Made by a program: the position numbers and the translations under genes. From the NCBI RefSeq assembly GCF_038967635.1, contig NZ_CP152413.1:4840001-4904000 (forward strand): a stretch of DNA of 64,000 nucleotides, written 5' to 3'. The DNA comes from Bradyrhizobium sp. B124 (GTDB taxonomy: Bacteria > Pseudomonadota > Alphaproteobacteria > Rhizobiales > Xanthobacteraceae). This document shows positions 45,391 to 55,841 of the stretch, in pieces; positions within the stretch are counted from its first letter, which is position 1; each line of letters starts with the position of its first letter. Under the pieces are notes generated by a model, which was not told the DNA's origin, searched no databases, and saw only the letters and a program-made list of their open reading frames with translations.

Positions 45391-46104
45391 ATGCCCGCCA
45401 AACCCGACGCCAGCAACGACGACACCAGTGAGACGCCGCATTATCACGGCCATCGCGAACGGCTGCGCGAGCGCTTCTACGCCGCCGGGCCGGACGCGCT
45501 GACCGACTATGAGCTGCTGGAGATGGCGCTGTTCGCCGCCATCCCGCGCCGCGACACCAAGCCGCTCGCCAAGGCGCTGTTGAAGAAGTTCGGCTCGTTC
45601 GCCGAGGTCGTGCATGCGCCGGTGGCGCGGCTGCGCGAGGTCGAGGGCGTCAAGGATGCCTCGATCAACCAGCTCAAGCTGCTCGCCGCGGCTGCGGGCC
45701 GGATCGCCAAGGGCGAGATCAAGCGCAGCATCGCGCTGTCGTCGTGGAACGACGTCATCGACTATTGCCGCACCGGCATGGCGTTCGCCGACAAGGAGCA
45801 GTTCCGCCTGCTGTTCCTCGACAAGCGCAACCAGCTGATCGCCGACGAGGTGCAGCAGACCGGCACCGTCGATCACACCCCGGTCTACCCGCGCGAGGTG
45901 ATCAAGCGCGCGCTGGAGCTATCCGCGACCGCGCTGATCCTGGTGCACAACCATCCCTCCGGCGACCCGACGCCGTCGCAGGCCGACATCCAGATGACGA
46001 AAGCCATCGTCGACATCGCCAAGCCGCTCGGCATCGCCGTGCATGATCACATCATTGTCGGCAAGAACGGGCATACCAGCCTGAAGGGGATGAAATTGAT
46101 GTAG
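45391..46104 (+). CDS. radC: RadC family JAMM-domain protein
   Basis: The 237-residue protein starts at ATG 45391; the open frame to its left is antisense to the glycosylase gene. The N-terminal half has the helix-hairpin-helix-like region ([40 protein letters not shown]). The C-terminal half is the JAMM/MPN domain with [14 protein letters not shown], the zinc-site motif. Once linked to repair, RadC is now known to be dispensable for it; its reaction is unknown. Length and motifs are normal. Confidence 0.93.
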   Translation: MPAKPDASNDDTSETPHYHGHRERLRERFYAAGPDALTDYELLEMALFAAIPRRDTKPLAKALLKKFGSFAEVVHAPVARLREVEGVKDASINQLKLLAAAAGRIAKGEIKRSIALSSWNDVIDYCRTGMAFADKEQFRLLFLDKRNQLIADEVQQTGTVDHTPVYPREVIKRALELSATALILVHNHPSGDPTPSQADIQMTKAIVDIAKPLGIAVHDHIIVGKNGHTSLKGMKLM

Positions 46105-46174
46105 TCTCGCTGCGTTGAGATGCGTCACACCACCGCCGGTCCCTGCCCACATCCAGGCCTCCACGGAGATGATC

Positions 46175-47536
46175 ATGTCGAATGGTCCCAGCGCGGTTCT
46201 CTCTTTCGACGAGATCGACGCGATTGCACGTGACGCCGTTGCGGAAGGACAGGCGGACCGCAAGCAGGCTGCATCGGAGAAGATTCAACCGTTGCGAAAG
46301 GCCCAGCGTCACCAGCCTGAGGCCGCGATGGCGTTGTTATGGATTGTCGACGAACGAAGCCTCGCGAGGGAAGAGGCGGCAGACGTTCTTTCAGAGATCG
46401 CAGACGCTCACGATGACGACATAGGCATCCTCTCAGCGCTTGGCATGTGCCTCGAAGCCGTCCGCGACATTGATGATCTGAACGCGCCGCCGCCGGAACA
46501 CCCAATATTTCAGACGATGGTCGAGAAGCTGCACCGCTTGTCCAAGCTCAATGAAGGGCGGCCTGAGCAGGAGCGGATCCTGCGCGGGCTCGCCACGTCG
46601 GCGCGAATGATGGCGCGCCAGCACGATGCGATCGCCGAGGACAGTCTTCGGAGACTGACCGAAATCGATCCGCAAAAGAGCGCACACCATTACAATCTGG
46701 GGCTGTTCTACAAGACGCGCGGCAGATTCGCCGAAGGCGTGGCGGCGAACCGTGCCGCTGCAAGCCTGTCACAGGAGGCTGTCGATAGCACCGAATGGAA
46801 CCTCGGCATCTGCGCCACGGGCGCAAGCGACGCCGCGACCGCGTTGGGCGTGTGGAAGGGCATGGAGCAGAAAATCGAGCATGGACGCTTTGGGTTGCCG
46901 GAGGGTGGATATCCGGCTTGCAAGGTGAGACTTGCCGCGCGACCCCTTGCTGAGCGGACGGCAGATCGTGATGACCCCGGTGAAGAGGAGACCGTCTGGA
47001 TCGAACGGTTGAGTCCGTGCCATGGCATTATCCGCAGCGTGCTGTACCGCGATCTCGGCGTCGATTATGGCGACGTCATCCTCATCGACGGCGCTCCGAT
47101 TACGCATCACACCTATGGCGAGCAGCAGATCCCGGTCTTCCCCCATCTGGCAACGCTGCTGCGCCGGAATTACCAGTTCTTCGCTTTCGCGGGCACGCAG
47201 CAGACGGCACGGCAATTGGCCGATATCAGCGAAGAATTGGACGGGGACGCCGTGATCTATTCGCACTCGGAGAGCTTCAAGATCATGTGCGCAAATTGCT
47301 GGCGCAACCCCGATATCGATCACGCTGAACACGAGACAATGGAAAAGCACGTCGTCGCCGGCCGCATTGCCGCGTCTCCCGACATCGCGCCTGCGCGACT
47401 TTTGGATCTGATCGACAAGGCAATCGAAAAGCGAGGAACCTGCCAGCTCTATGCACCCGATCTTTGCGCCGCAGCGGGACAATCGGCGCGCGAGCGGATC
47501 GACCGACGGCGGTTTGCGCTGCTGACGGGCAACTAG
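46175..47536 (+). CDS. TPR-containing protein of unknown function
   Basis: ATG 46175 follows CGGAG by six bases, so I prefer it to upstream in-frame ATGs (46115, 46169). The 453-residue cytoplasmic protein has helical repeats, one of which is a good TPR (SAHHYNLGLFYKTRGRFAEG, VAANRAAASLS). A mixed domain follows with IRSVLYRDLGVDYGDVILID, NYQFFAFAGTQQTARQLADI and HSESFKIMCANCWRNPDIDH. The last segment has paired cysteines. Codon use is less extreme than in the neighbours, hinting at a different history. No family is recognised. Confidence 0.7.
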   Translation: MSNGPSAVLSFDEIDAIARDAVAEGQADRKQAASEKIQPLRKAQRHQPEAAMALLWIVDERSLAREEAADVLSEIADAHDDDIGILSALGMCLEAVRDIDDLNAPPPEHPIFQTMVEKLHRLSKLNEGRPEQERILRGLATSARMMARQHDAIAEDSLRRLTEIDPQKSAHHYNLGLFYKTRGRFAEGVAANRAAASLSQEAVDSTEWNLGICATGASDAATALGVWKGMEQKIEHGRFGLPEGGYPACKVRLAARPLAERTADRDDPGEEETVWIERLSPCHGIIRSVLYRDLGVDYGDVILIDGAPITHHTYGEQQIPVFPHLATLLRRNYQFFAFAGTQQTARQLADISEELDGDAVIYSHSESFKIMCANCWRNPDIDHAEHETMEKHVVAGRIAASPDIAPARLLDLIDKAIEKRGTCQLYAPDLCAAAGQSARERIDRRRFALLTGN

Positions 47537-47596
47537 CGCGATGGCCAAAGCAACAATGGGCTTGCGACTTAAGGGGATGCGGCTGATGTAGCCCCC

Positions 47597-47717
47597 GTCG
47601 TCCTGGCGAAAGCCAGGACCCATTACCACCGCATTCGGTGATGGAGCGGGTCGTCGCCCCAGCGTTACGCGACAATCGAGATTTGGGGTAATGGGTCCTG
47701 GCTTTCGCCAGGACGAC
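47597..47717. repeat. Perfect 31-bp inverted repeat element
   Basis: Arms at 47597-47627 (starts GTCGTCCTGGCGAAAGCC) and 47687-47717 are exact inverse complements, 31 of 31. Each arm itself contains the small palindrome CCTGGCGAAAGCCAGG. The 59-bp centre is unrelated. This is a typical rhizobial palindromic intergenic element. Confidence 0.95.
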
Positions 47718-47896
47718 GCCGAGTGTGTCGAACGGCCTGTGGATCAAACATCGGCATTCTTGCGACATGACGCGCTCGGCCTGCCCGGACGTCATACGAA
47801 CCACCGGCAACTGCCGCTAAGCTAGCCCATGCAACGTTTTCCGCGCGGCGGCGTTTGTTGCTGGTTGATTTGCCCGTTCCAGAGTTTGGGGGACCG

Positions 47897-50011
47897 ATGT
47901 CCGATTTCGTGATTGAGGAAGGGCTGCCCTATCCGCTGGGCACCCATTGGAGCGGCCACGGCACCAACTTCGCGGTGTTTTCCGCCAACGCCACCAAGGT
48001 CGAGGTTTGCCTGTTCGACGGCGAGCGCGAGACGCATCGCTTCGAGCTGCCGGAATATACCGACCAGGTGTTTCACGGCTTCATCAACGGCGTACAGCCC
48101 GGCACGTTCTACGGCTATCGCGTCTACGGCCCCTACCAGCCCGAGGGCGGCCACCGATTCAATCCGAACAAGCTGCTGCTCGACCCCTATGCCTGTGCCC
48201 ATGCCGGCAGCCTGACATGGAATCCGGCGGTGTTCGGCTACAAGATGGAAACGGGCGACGACCTGACCTTCGACGAGCGCGACAGCGCGCCGTTCATGCC
48301 GAAATGCGTGGTGGTCGATCCCGGCTTCGACTGGGTCCAGGAGGCGCAGCGGCAGGACGTGCACTGGGACGAGACCGTGGTCTACGAGACCCACGTCAAG
48401 GGTTTCACCAGGCAGAATCCGGGCGTCGCTGAAAACCTGCGCGGCACGTACGCCGGCTTCGGCTCGAACGCCGCGATCGATCATCTGAAGGCGCTCGGCA
48501 TCACTTCGGTCGAGCTGCTGCCGGTGCATTCCTTCATCAACGACAGCAATCTGCTGGACAAGCACCTCACCAATTACTGGGGCTACAACACGATCGGCTT
48601 CTTCGCGCCGGATCCGCGCTATGCCGCCGACGTGCCGAACAGCCTGCGCGAATTCAAGGAGATGGTGTCGCGGCTGCATGGCGCCGGGCTCGAAGTCATT
48701 CTGGATGTCGTCTACAACCACACCGCCGAAGGCAATGAGCGCGGCCCGACGCTGTCGTTCAAGGGCATCGACAATGCGAGCTATTATCGCCTCTTGCCCG
48801 ACAAGAGGCGCTACTACATCAACGATACCGGCACCGGCAACACGGTGAACCTGTCGCATCCCCGCGTGATCCAGCTGGTGATGGACAGCCTGCGCTACTG
48901 GGCCGGCCACATGCATGTCGACGGCTTCCGCTTCGATCTCGGCACCATCCTCGCGCGTGAGGTCTACGGCTTCGACGAGCAGTCCGGCTTCCTGAAGGCA
49001 ATGAACCAGGACCCGTTGCTGGCCACGGTCAAGCTGATCGCCGAGCCCTGGGACTGCGGCCCCGGCGGCTACCAGGTCGGCGGCTTCCCGCCGGGCTGGG
49101 CGGAATGGAACGACAAGTACCGCAACACCGTGCGCGATTTCTGGCGCGGCGAGGCCGCGCCCGGCGCGCTCGCGCCGCGGCTGCTCGGCTCGCACGACGT
49201 GTTCAATCGCGAGGGCCGTCGCACCTGGGCCAGCGTCAACTTCATCACGGCGCATGACGGCTTCACGCTGAACGACTGGGCGAGCTACAACAACAAGCAC
49301 AACGAAGCCAACGGCGAGAACAACAACGACGGCTCGTCCGACAACCACTCCTGGAATTGCGGCGCCGAGGGCCCGACCGACAACCCCGATATCCGCACAT
49401 TGCGCGAACGCCAGAAGCGCAACATGCTGGCGACCCTATTGGCCTCGCAGGGCACGCCGATGCTGCTCGGCGGCGACGAGTTCGGCCGCACCCAACGCGG
49501 CAACAACAACGCCTATTGCCAGGACAACGACATCTCCTGGTTCGACTGGAATTTTTCCGACGACGCCAACAAACTGCTCGCCTTCACCAGGCGGATGATC
49601 AAGCTGCGGCGCGACTATCCGATCCTGCGCCGCAGCCGCTTCCTCTCCGGCGATCGCGATCCCCAGCTCGAGATCCGCGACGTGGTCTGGATCAGCACCT
49701 CAGGCGTGGAGATGGCGCAGGCCGACTGGACCACCGGCTGGATCAAGTGCTTCGGCGCCGTGCTCGACGGCCGCGCGCGCAAGACCGCGATCGCGCGCGC
49801 GGGCGAGGACGACACCGTGCTTGTGATCCTCAACAGCTATGAGGGCGAGGTCGACTTCAAGCTGCCGCCGACGTCCGCGGGACCACAGTGGTCGCTGCTG
49901 CTCGATACCAACGCGCCGGAGGAGCCGGCAGGTGCGCAGTTTGCGTTCGAGAGTATGTACAAGACGGCCGGACGTTCGTTCGTGCTGCTCACGGCCGGTG
50001 AGATCAGGTAG
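47897..50011 (+). CDS. glgX: Glycogen debranching enzyme GlgX
   Basis: GlgX cleaves alpha-1,6 branches of limit dextrins left by glycogen phosphorylase. ATG 47897 follows GGGGGA; the 704-residue product is normal. It has an N-terminal CBM48 domain (GTHWSGHGTNFAVFSANATK) and a GH13 barrel with VVYNHTAEGNE, DGFRFDLGTILARE (catalytic Asp), KLIAEPWDCGPGGYQVG (catalytic Glu) and FITAHDGFTLNDWASYN. The GH13_11 loop NNNDGSSDNHSWNCG is present. glgP lies 46 kb away. The stop codon overlaps a palindrome. Confidence 0.96.
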   Translation: MSDFVIEEGLPYPLGTHWSGHGTNFAVFSANATKVEVCLFDGERETHRFELPEYTDQVFHGFINGVQPGTFYGYRVYGPYQPEGGHRFNPNKLLLDPYACAHAGSLTWNPAVFGYKMETGDDLTFDERDSAPFMPKCVVVDPGFDWVQEAQRQDVHWDETVVYETHVKGFTRQNPGVAENLRGTYAGFGSNAAIDHLKALGITSVELLPVHSFINDSNLLDKHLTNYWGYNTIGFFAPDPRYAADVPNSLREFKEMVSRLHGAGLEVILDVVYNHTAEGNERGPTLSFKGIDNASYYRLLPDKRRYYINDTGTGNTVNLSHPRVIQLVMDSLRYWAGHMHVDGFRFDLGTILAREVYGFDEQSGFLKAMNQDPLLATVKLIAEPWDCGPGGYQVGGFPPGWAEWNDKYRNTVRDFWRGEAAPGALAPRLLGSHDVFNREGRRTWASVNFITAHDGFTLNDWASYNNKHNEANGENNNDGSSDNHSWNCGAEGPTDNPDIRTLRERQKRNMLATLLASQGTPMLLGGDEFGRTQRGNNNAYCQDNDISWFDWNFSDDANKLLAFTRRMIKLRRDYPILRRSRFLSGDRDPQLEIRDVVWISTSGVEMAQADWTTGWIKCFGAVLDGRARKTAIARAGEDDTVLVILNSYEGEVDFKLPPTSAGPQWSLLLDTNAPEEPAGAQFAFESMYKTAGRSFVLLTAGEIR

Positions 50012-50085
50012 GGCGGATTAGCCGAAGGCGTAATCCGCCGCAGACCGACCGGGATGGCGGATTACGCTTCGCTAATCCGCCCTAC
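50008..50085. repeat. Palindromic element overlapping the glgX stop
   Basis: GTAGGGCGGATTAGC...TAATCCGCC (50008-50039) is the inverse of 50056-50085 with a few changes. The first bases include the TAG stop of glgX. It could form a 30-bp hairpin at the glgX mRNA end. Confidence 0.85.
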
Positions 50086-50186
50086 AAACATCCCTCCAAG
50101 GTCCCCTCCCCGCGACGCCGTCGGCCAATTGACATTCGCCGTCGGGGTGCCAGACTTCGCGGAAAATGAGGGGTGGAGACCTCTGG

Positions 50187-52052
<1,866 letters not shown>

Positions 52053-52133
52053 ACCGGAAGCGCACCTTCTGTTCCGGCCGCGCGGGAACGGTGTTATCAT
52101 ACGCCCTTCATTCAACGCCACGGAGCGGGTCCC

Positions 52134-53717
52134 ATGACACGGTTTCCCCTCGCTGTGGTCGTTGGCCTGGTTGCCGCGACCATTTCGCAGCCTGCCGCCT
52201 CGGATTCTACTGAACAACGATTGGGCAAAGTCCATTTTGCGACATCCTGCAAACCGGAGGCGCAGGAGGCGTTCGATCGCGCCATGCTGTATCAGCATTC
52301 GTTCTGGTACAGCGCATCGCGACGCACCTTCGAGGAAGTCCTCGAGGCCGACCCGCAATGCGCCATCGCCTACTGGGGGATCGCGCTCAGCTATCTCTAC
52401 AATCCGCACGGGCCGCCACCGCCGGAGAACCTTCCGCTCGGCCTCGAAGCCGTGAAGAAAGGCCAGGCGCTGAATGCGAGCACGCAGCGCGAGCGGGACT
52501 ACATCGACGCGATCGCCGCGATGTATGTCGACTATGACAAGGTCGATCACCGCACCCGCGTGCAGAGATTCCTCGCAGCCGAAGAGCAGGTCGCGACGCA
52601 CTATGCCGACGATGACGAGGCGCAGATCGCCTATGCGATCACGCTCAACGTCGCGGCATCCCCTACCGACAAGACCTATGCCAACCAGCTGAAGGGTGCG
52701 GCGCTGCTCGAGCCGATCTTCAAGCGCCAGCCCGAGCACCCCGGCATCGCCCACTATCTGATCCATCTCTACGACTATCCGGCGCTCGCGGAGAAGGGCC
52801 TGCCCGCGGCGATGCGCTATGCCAAGATCGCCGAACGCGCGCCGCATGCCCAGCACATGCCGTCGCACATCTTCACCCGCGTCGGCTACTGGAAGGAGTC
52901 GATCGCCTCGAACAAGGAATCCGCACGCATCGCCAAGGAAGACGGCGAACAGCAGGATCAGGCGCACGCGATGGACTACCTCGTCTACGCCTATCTGCAG
53001 TTGGGCCAGGACAAGGAGGCGCGCGCGGTGGTCGACGAGCTCGGCAGGCTCGAGTTCAAGCTCGACCGGTTCGCCGGCCCTTACGCGGTGGCGGCAAGCC
53101 AAGCCCGCTATGTTTTCGAGCGCGGCGACTGGAAGGGAGCTGCTGCGCTTCAGGTCCGTCCGACCAAGTACGCCTACGCGGATGCCATCACATATTTCGC
53201 GCGGGCGGTCGGCGCCGCGCGCTCCGGTGACCCGGCCGCGGCCAAGGCCGACATCGCCAAGCTCGTCGGGCTGCGCGACAAGCTGAAGGACGCGAAGGAC
53301 GCCTACTGGTCCAACATCATCGACATCCAGCAGCAGATCGCGAGCGCATGGGTGCTGTACGCCGAAGGCAAATTCGACGAGGCGCTCAGCGCAATGGATG
53401 CCGCCGCGGAGGCGGAAGACAAGACCGAGAAGCATCCCGTCACGCCGGGACCGCTCGCGCCGGCGCGCGAGCTCTATGCCGCCATGCTGCTCGATCGCGG
53501 CAAGGCCGCCGACGCGCTCGCCGCCTACGAGGCCGTGCTCAAGAAGGAGCCCAACCGGCTGGCGGCCTATCTCGGGATGATCAAGAGTGCCAGGGCGTCC
53601 GGCGATCAGGCCAAGACCCGGGAATGCGCTGATCAGATCGCCCGGCTCACTGCGGATGCGGATCTGTCGAGGCCGGAGCTGATCGAATTGCGCCAGACAA
53701 CCGGAAGCAAGCTGTGA
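52134..53717 (+). CDS. Secreted TPR-repeat protein of unknown function
   Basis: The 527-residue product has a signal peptide (residues 1-23). It is largely helical repeats: WGIALSYLYNP, AKIAERAPHAQHMPSHIFTR, AMDYLVYAYLQLGQDKEARA, ASAWVLYAEGKFDEALSAMD and AAYEAVLKKEPNRLAAYLGM. The HAQHMPSHIFTRVG segment is a conserved feature of this periplasmic TPR family, whose function is unknown. The next gene, also exported, overlaps its stop by one base, implying joint expression and perhaps a shared role. Confidence 0.82.
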   Translation: MTRFPLAVVVGLVAATISQPAASDSTEQRLGKVHFATSCKPEAQEAFDRAMLYQHSFWYSASRRTFEEVLEADPQCAIAYWGIALSYLYNPHGPPPPENLPLGLEAVKKGQALNASTQRERDYIDAIAAMYVDYDKVDHRTRVQRFLAAEEQVATHYADDDEAQIAYAITLNVAASPTDKTYANQLKGAALLEPIFKRQPEHPGIAHYLIHLYDYPALAEKGLPAAMRYAKIAERAPHAQHMPSHIFTRVGYWKESIASNKESARIAKEDGEQQDQAHAMDYLVYAYLQLGQDKEARAVVDELGRLEFKLDRFAGPYAVAASQARYVFERGDWKGAAALQVRPTKYAYADAITYFARAVGAARSGDPAAAKADIAKLVGLRDKLKDAKDAYWSNIIDIQQQIASAWVLYAEGKFDEALSAMDAAAEAEDKTEKHPVTPGPLAPARELYAAMLLDRGKAADALAAYEAVLKKEPNRLAAYLGMIKSARASGDQAKTRECADQIARLTADADLSRPELIELRQTTGSKL

Positions 53718-54121
53718 TGCCGCTGACGACATGGCGCAACGGTGGTGCAGCGCTGCTCGGCGCCGTTGCGCTCTGTCTTTGCCACGTGCCGCCGCTCGGT
53801 GCGATGGAGATCCTCGGCCAGGCCGGCGTGCTCGGCGAATGGGAGCTGACCGGGCATCTCACCGAAAGCGGACTGGATGCGCGCAAGCAGTTCTCCGGAC
53901 CGCTGAAGATGAAGCATGTCGGAATCTGCGTCCAGGATGGACCCGAGGAACGCGCCGGCGAGATCCGGCTGCAATTCACGGGTGCGGATTCGCAGGTGAC
54001 GGCCGAACTCGTGCTGGACGGCGCGCCCTGCACCTACAGCGCCCGCAAGACGCACAATTACGAGGGCACGCTGTCCTGCGAGGGCCGCGCGCCTGTCCCG
54101 CTGCTGGTGTGGCTCAAGTAG
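53717..54121 (+). CDS. Small secreted protein of unknown function (134 aa)
   Basis: ATG 53717 overlaps the preceding stop (TGATG). The signal peptide reaches about residue 30 (ALLGAVALCLCHVPPLGA). The mature part is predicted strands: LGEWELTGHLTESGLDARKQ, MKHVGICVQDGP, LVLDGAPCTYSARK and YEGTLSCEGRAPVPLLVWLK, with three cysteines. No family is recognised. It probably works with the TPR protein encoded just upstream. Confidence 0.72.
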   Translation: MPLTTWRNGGAALLGAVALCLCHVPPLGAMEILGQAGVLGEWELTGHLTESGLDARKQFSGPLKMKHVGICVQDGPEERAGEIRLQFTGADSQVTAELVLDGAPCTYSARKTHNYEGTLSCEGRAPVPLLVWLK

Positions 54122-54130
54122 CTGCTACCG

Positions 54131-54886
54131 TCAGCCTGCCGGCCGCGAGCGCCGCAGCCATTCGTTCAGATCGATGCGGCCGAGGCGCGCCTCGCCCAAC
54201 GGCACCAGCGAGTGCTCCTCGACCCGGCCGCCCCAGTAGAGGGCGTCAGGGTCTCGCACCACCTGACGCGGGTCGCCGATCGTCTTCAGGTAGCGGGCCA
54301 CGATTTCGTTGAACGGCGCGCGTTCCGGTCCGGCAATCTCAACGATGCCGTTGCGCGGCGGCTCGAGCGCCACATCGGCCACAAGGGCGGAAACATCCTC
54401 CGCCGCGATCGGCTGGAACAGGCCGGGCGAGAGTCTGACGGTGTTTCCAACTGCACCCGCATCAGCGATGGCTCCGACGAATTCCATGAACTGCGTCGCG
54501 CGGATGATGGTGTAGGGAATGCCGGACGCCTCGATCAGTTTCTCCTGCGCGACCTTGGCGCGGAAGTATCCGTTCTCGGGCGTGCGGTCGGTTCCGACGA
54601 TCGAGAGCGCGACATGGTGCTTGACGCCGGCCGGCGCCTCCGCCGCCAGCAGGTTGCGTCCGGAAGTCTCGAAGAACGCCATCACCGCCTTGTCCTCGAA
54701 TGATGGCGAGTTGGCCAGGTCGATCACGACGGCCGCGCCGGCCAGTGCCTCCTTCAACCCCTCGCCGGTGATGGTGTTGACGCCGCTCTTCGGCGAAGCG
54801 GCGACAACGTCGTGGCCGCGTTGACGCAGAATGGCAACGGTCCTGGAGCCGATCACTCCGGTGCCTCCGATCACAACGATCTTCAT
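54131..54886 (-). CDS. NAD(P)-binding NmrA/SDR-like protein
   Basis: The 251-residue protein starts MKIVVIGGTGVIGSRTVAIL, a clear Rossmann GxxGxxG site. It continues with GAAVVIDLANSPSFEDKAVM, VKHHVALSIVGTDR and PYTIIRATQFMEF, as in atypical short-chain dehydrogenases of the NmrA/HSCARG type. These lack a full catalytic YxxxK and often act as redox sensors or isomerases. Here YFRAKVAQEK may stand for that motif, so an enzymatic role cannot be excluded. It is convergent with the preceding secreted-protein gene. Confidence 0.82.
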   Translation of the reverse strand: MKIVVIGGTGVIGSRTVAILRQRGHDVVAASPKSGVNTITGEGLKEALAGAAVVIDLANSPSFEDKAVMAFFETSGRNLLAAEAPAGVKHHVALSIVGTDRTPENGYFRAKVAQEKLIEASGIPYTIIRATQFMEFVGAIADAGAVGNTVRLSPGLFQPIAAEDVSALVADVALEPPRNGIVEIAGPERAPFNEIVARYLKTIGDPRQVVRDPDALYWGGRVEEHSLVPLGEARLGRIDLNEWLRRSRPAG

Positions 54887-55202
54887 GATTTGGTCTCCCT
54901 TGTCGATGACTAGAGATTTGGCGATCTCGGGACGCGCTCGTGGTTCAAGCTTGCTGGCGGCAAGCGCGATGAGCGCAGCGATTGATCGACATATCGACGA
55001 ACGTTGCGGGCTCGCAAAGCGAGATCGCGCGGACGTCCGGCTGACGAGGAGAGTTGAAGAACTCGCGCCGCCGTATCGATCGCTCCTGCATGCGCGACGG
55101 CAGTTATATCATGCCGCTCGCGTCGATGGCGCGTTCGTCAAATTGATCAGGATTGGTCAGCAGTGCTGATTGACTCGGGGAGCCATGCCGCTCGTCGCGG
55201 CT
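54887..55202. other. Intergenic region, nothing recognised
   Basis: This 316-bp gap lies between two leftward genes and should contain the promoter of the NmrA-like gene. I see no gene, hairpin or repeat that I can support. Confidence 0.55.
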
Positions 55203-55841
55203 TCACGAAAACTCGTTCCAGCTGACGCGCCGCGCGTCGATGTCGCCGAGCACGACAGGATCGTGGATGTTGCGCACGCTCTGGAAGCCAGAGCGCAGAT
55301 AGATCAGCGGATCGACCGTGGTCACGGCGCGGACATGCTGCACTTCGCCGATGAAGATCGAATGGGTCTTGGTCTCGAGCTCCTGCGCCAGCACACAGTC
55401 GAACGCCGCGACGGCATCCTCCAGCACCGGAGCGCCGGTGGCGCCGGTGGTCCAGCGGCCGAAGCCAAAGCGGTCGTCACCGTTGACGCCCTTCTGGCCG
55501 GAGAAGGTCAGCGCCAGCAGCGCATGGTCCTCGTTGAGGAAGTTGATGACGAAATGGCGCTCCGCGCGGATGCGCTCATGCGCGCTGGCATTACGGTTAA
55601 CGCAGACCAGCACCGAGGGCGGATTGTCCGACAACGAGCAGGCCGAGGTCACCGTCAGGCCGGTGCGCTGCCCCGGCTCGCGGCCGACCGTCACCAGCGC
55701 CACCGCGCCCGCGCAATGCCGCATCGCCTGCTTGAAACTCTGTGCGTCGACCGTCATGCCCTGACCCTGAACCGGAATAGTTCCCTCAAAGATATGCGAG
55801 ACAGGGTGCGAGGCAAGCCCCGCACCCTGCCTATCTGTCAT
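55203..55841 (-). CDS. Flavin reductase-like protein (FMN-binding split barrel)
   Basis: The 212-residue product contains FKQAMRHCAGAVALVTVGRE, GLTVTSACSLSDNPPSVLVC, RHFVINFLNEDHALLALTF and a final LIYLRSGFQSVR. These mark NAD(P)H:flavin reductases of the HpaC/DszD class, which supply reduced FMN to a partner monooxygenase. Its ATG at 55841 overlaps the TGA of the luciferase-like gene by 4 nt, which argues for an obligate pair. The inner methionine (MTVDAQSFKQ) is an alternative start if the N-terminal 28 residues are not translated. Confidence 0.87.
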   Translation of the reverse strand: MTDRQGAGLASHPVSHIFEGTIPVQGQGMTVDAQSFKQAMRHCAGAVALVTVGREPGQRTGLTVTSACSLSDNPPSVLVCVNRNASAHERIRAERHFVINFLNEDHALLALTFSGQKGVNGDDRFGFGRWTTGATGAPVLEDAVAAFDCVLAQELETKTHSIFIGEVQHVRAVTTVDPLIYLRSGFQSVRNIHDPVVLGDIDARRVSWNEFS

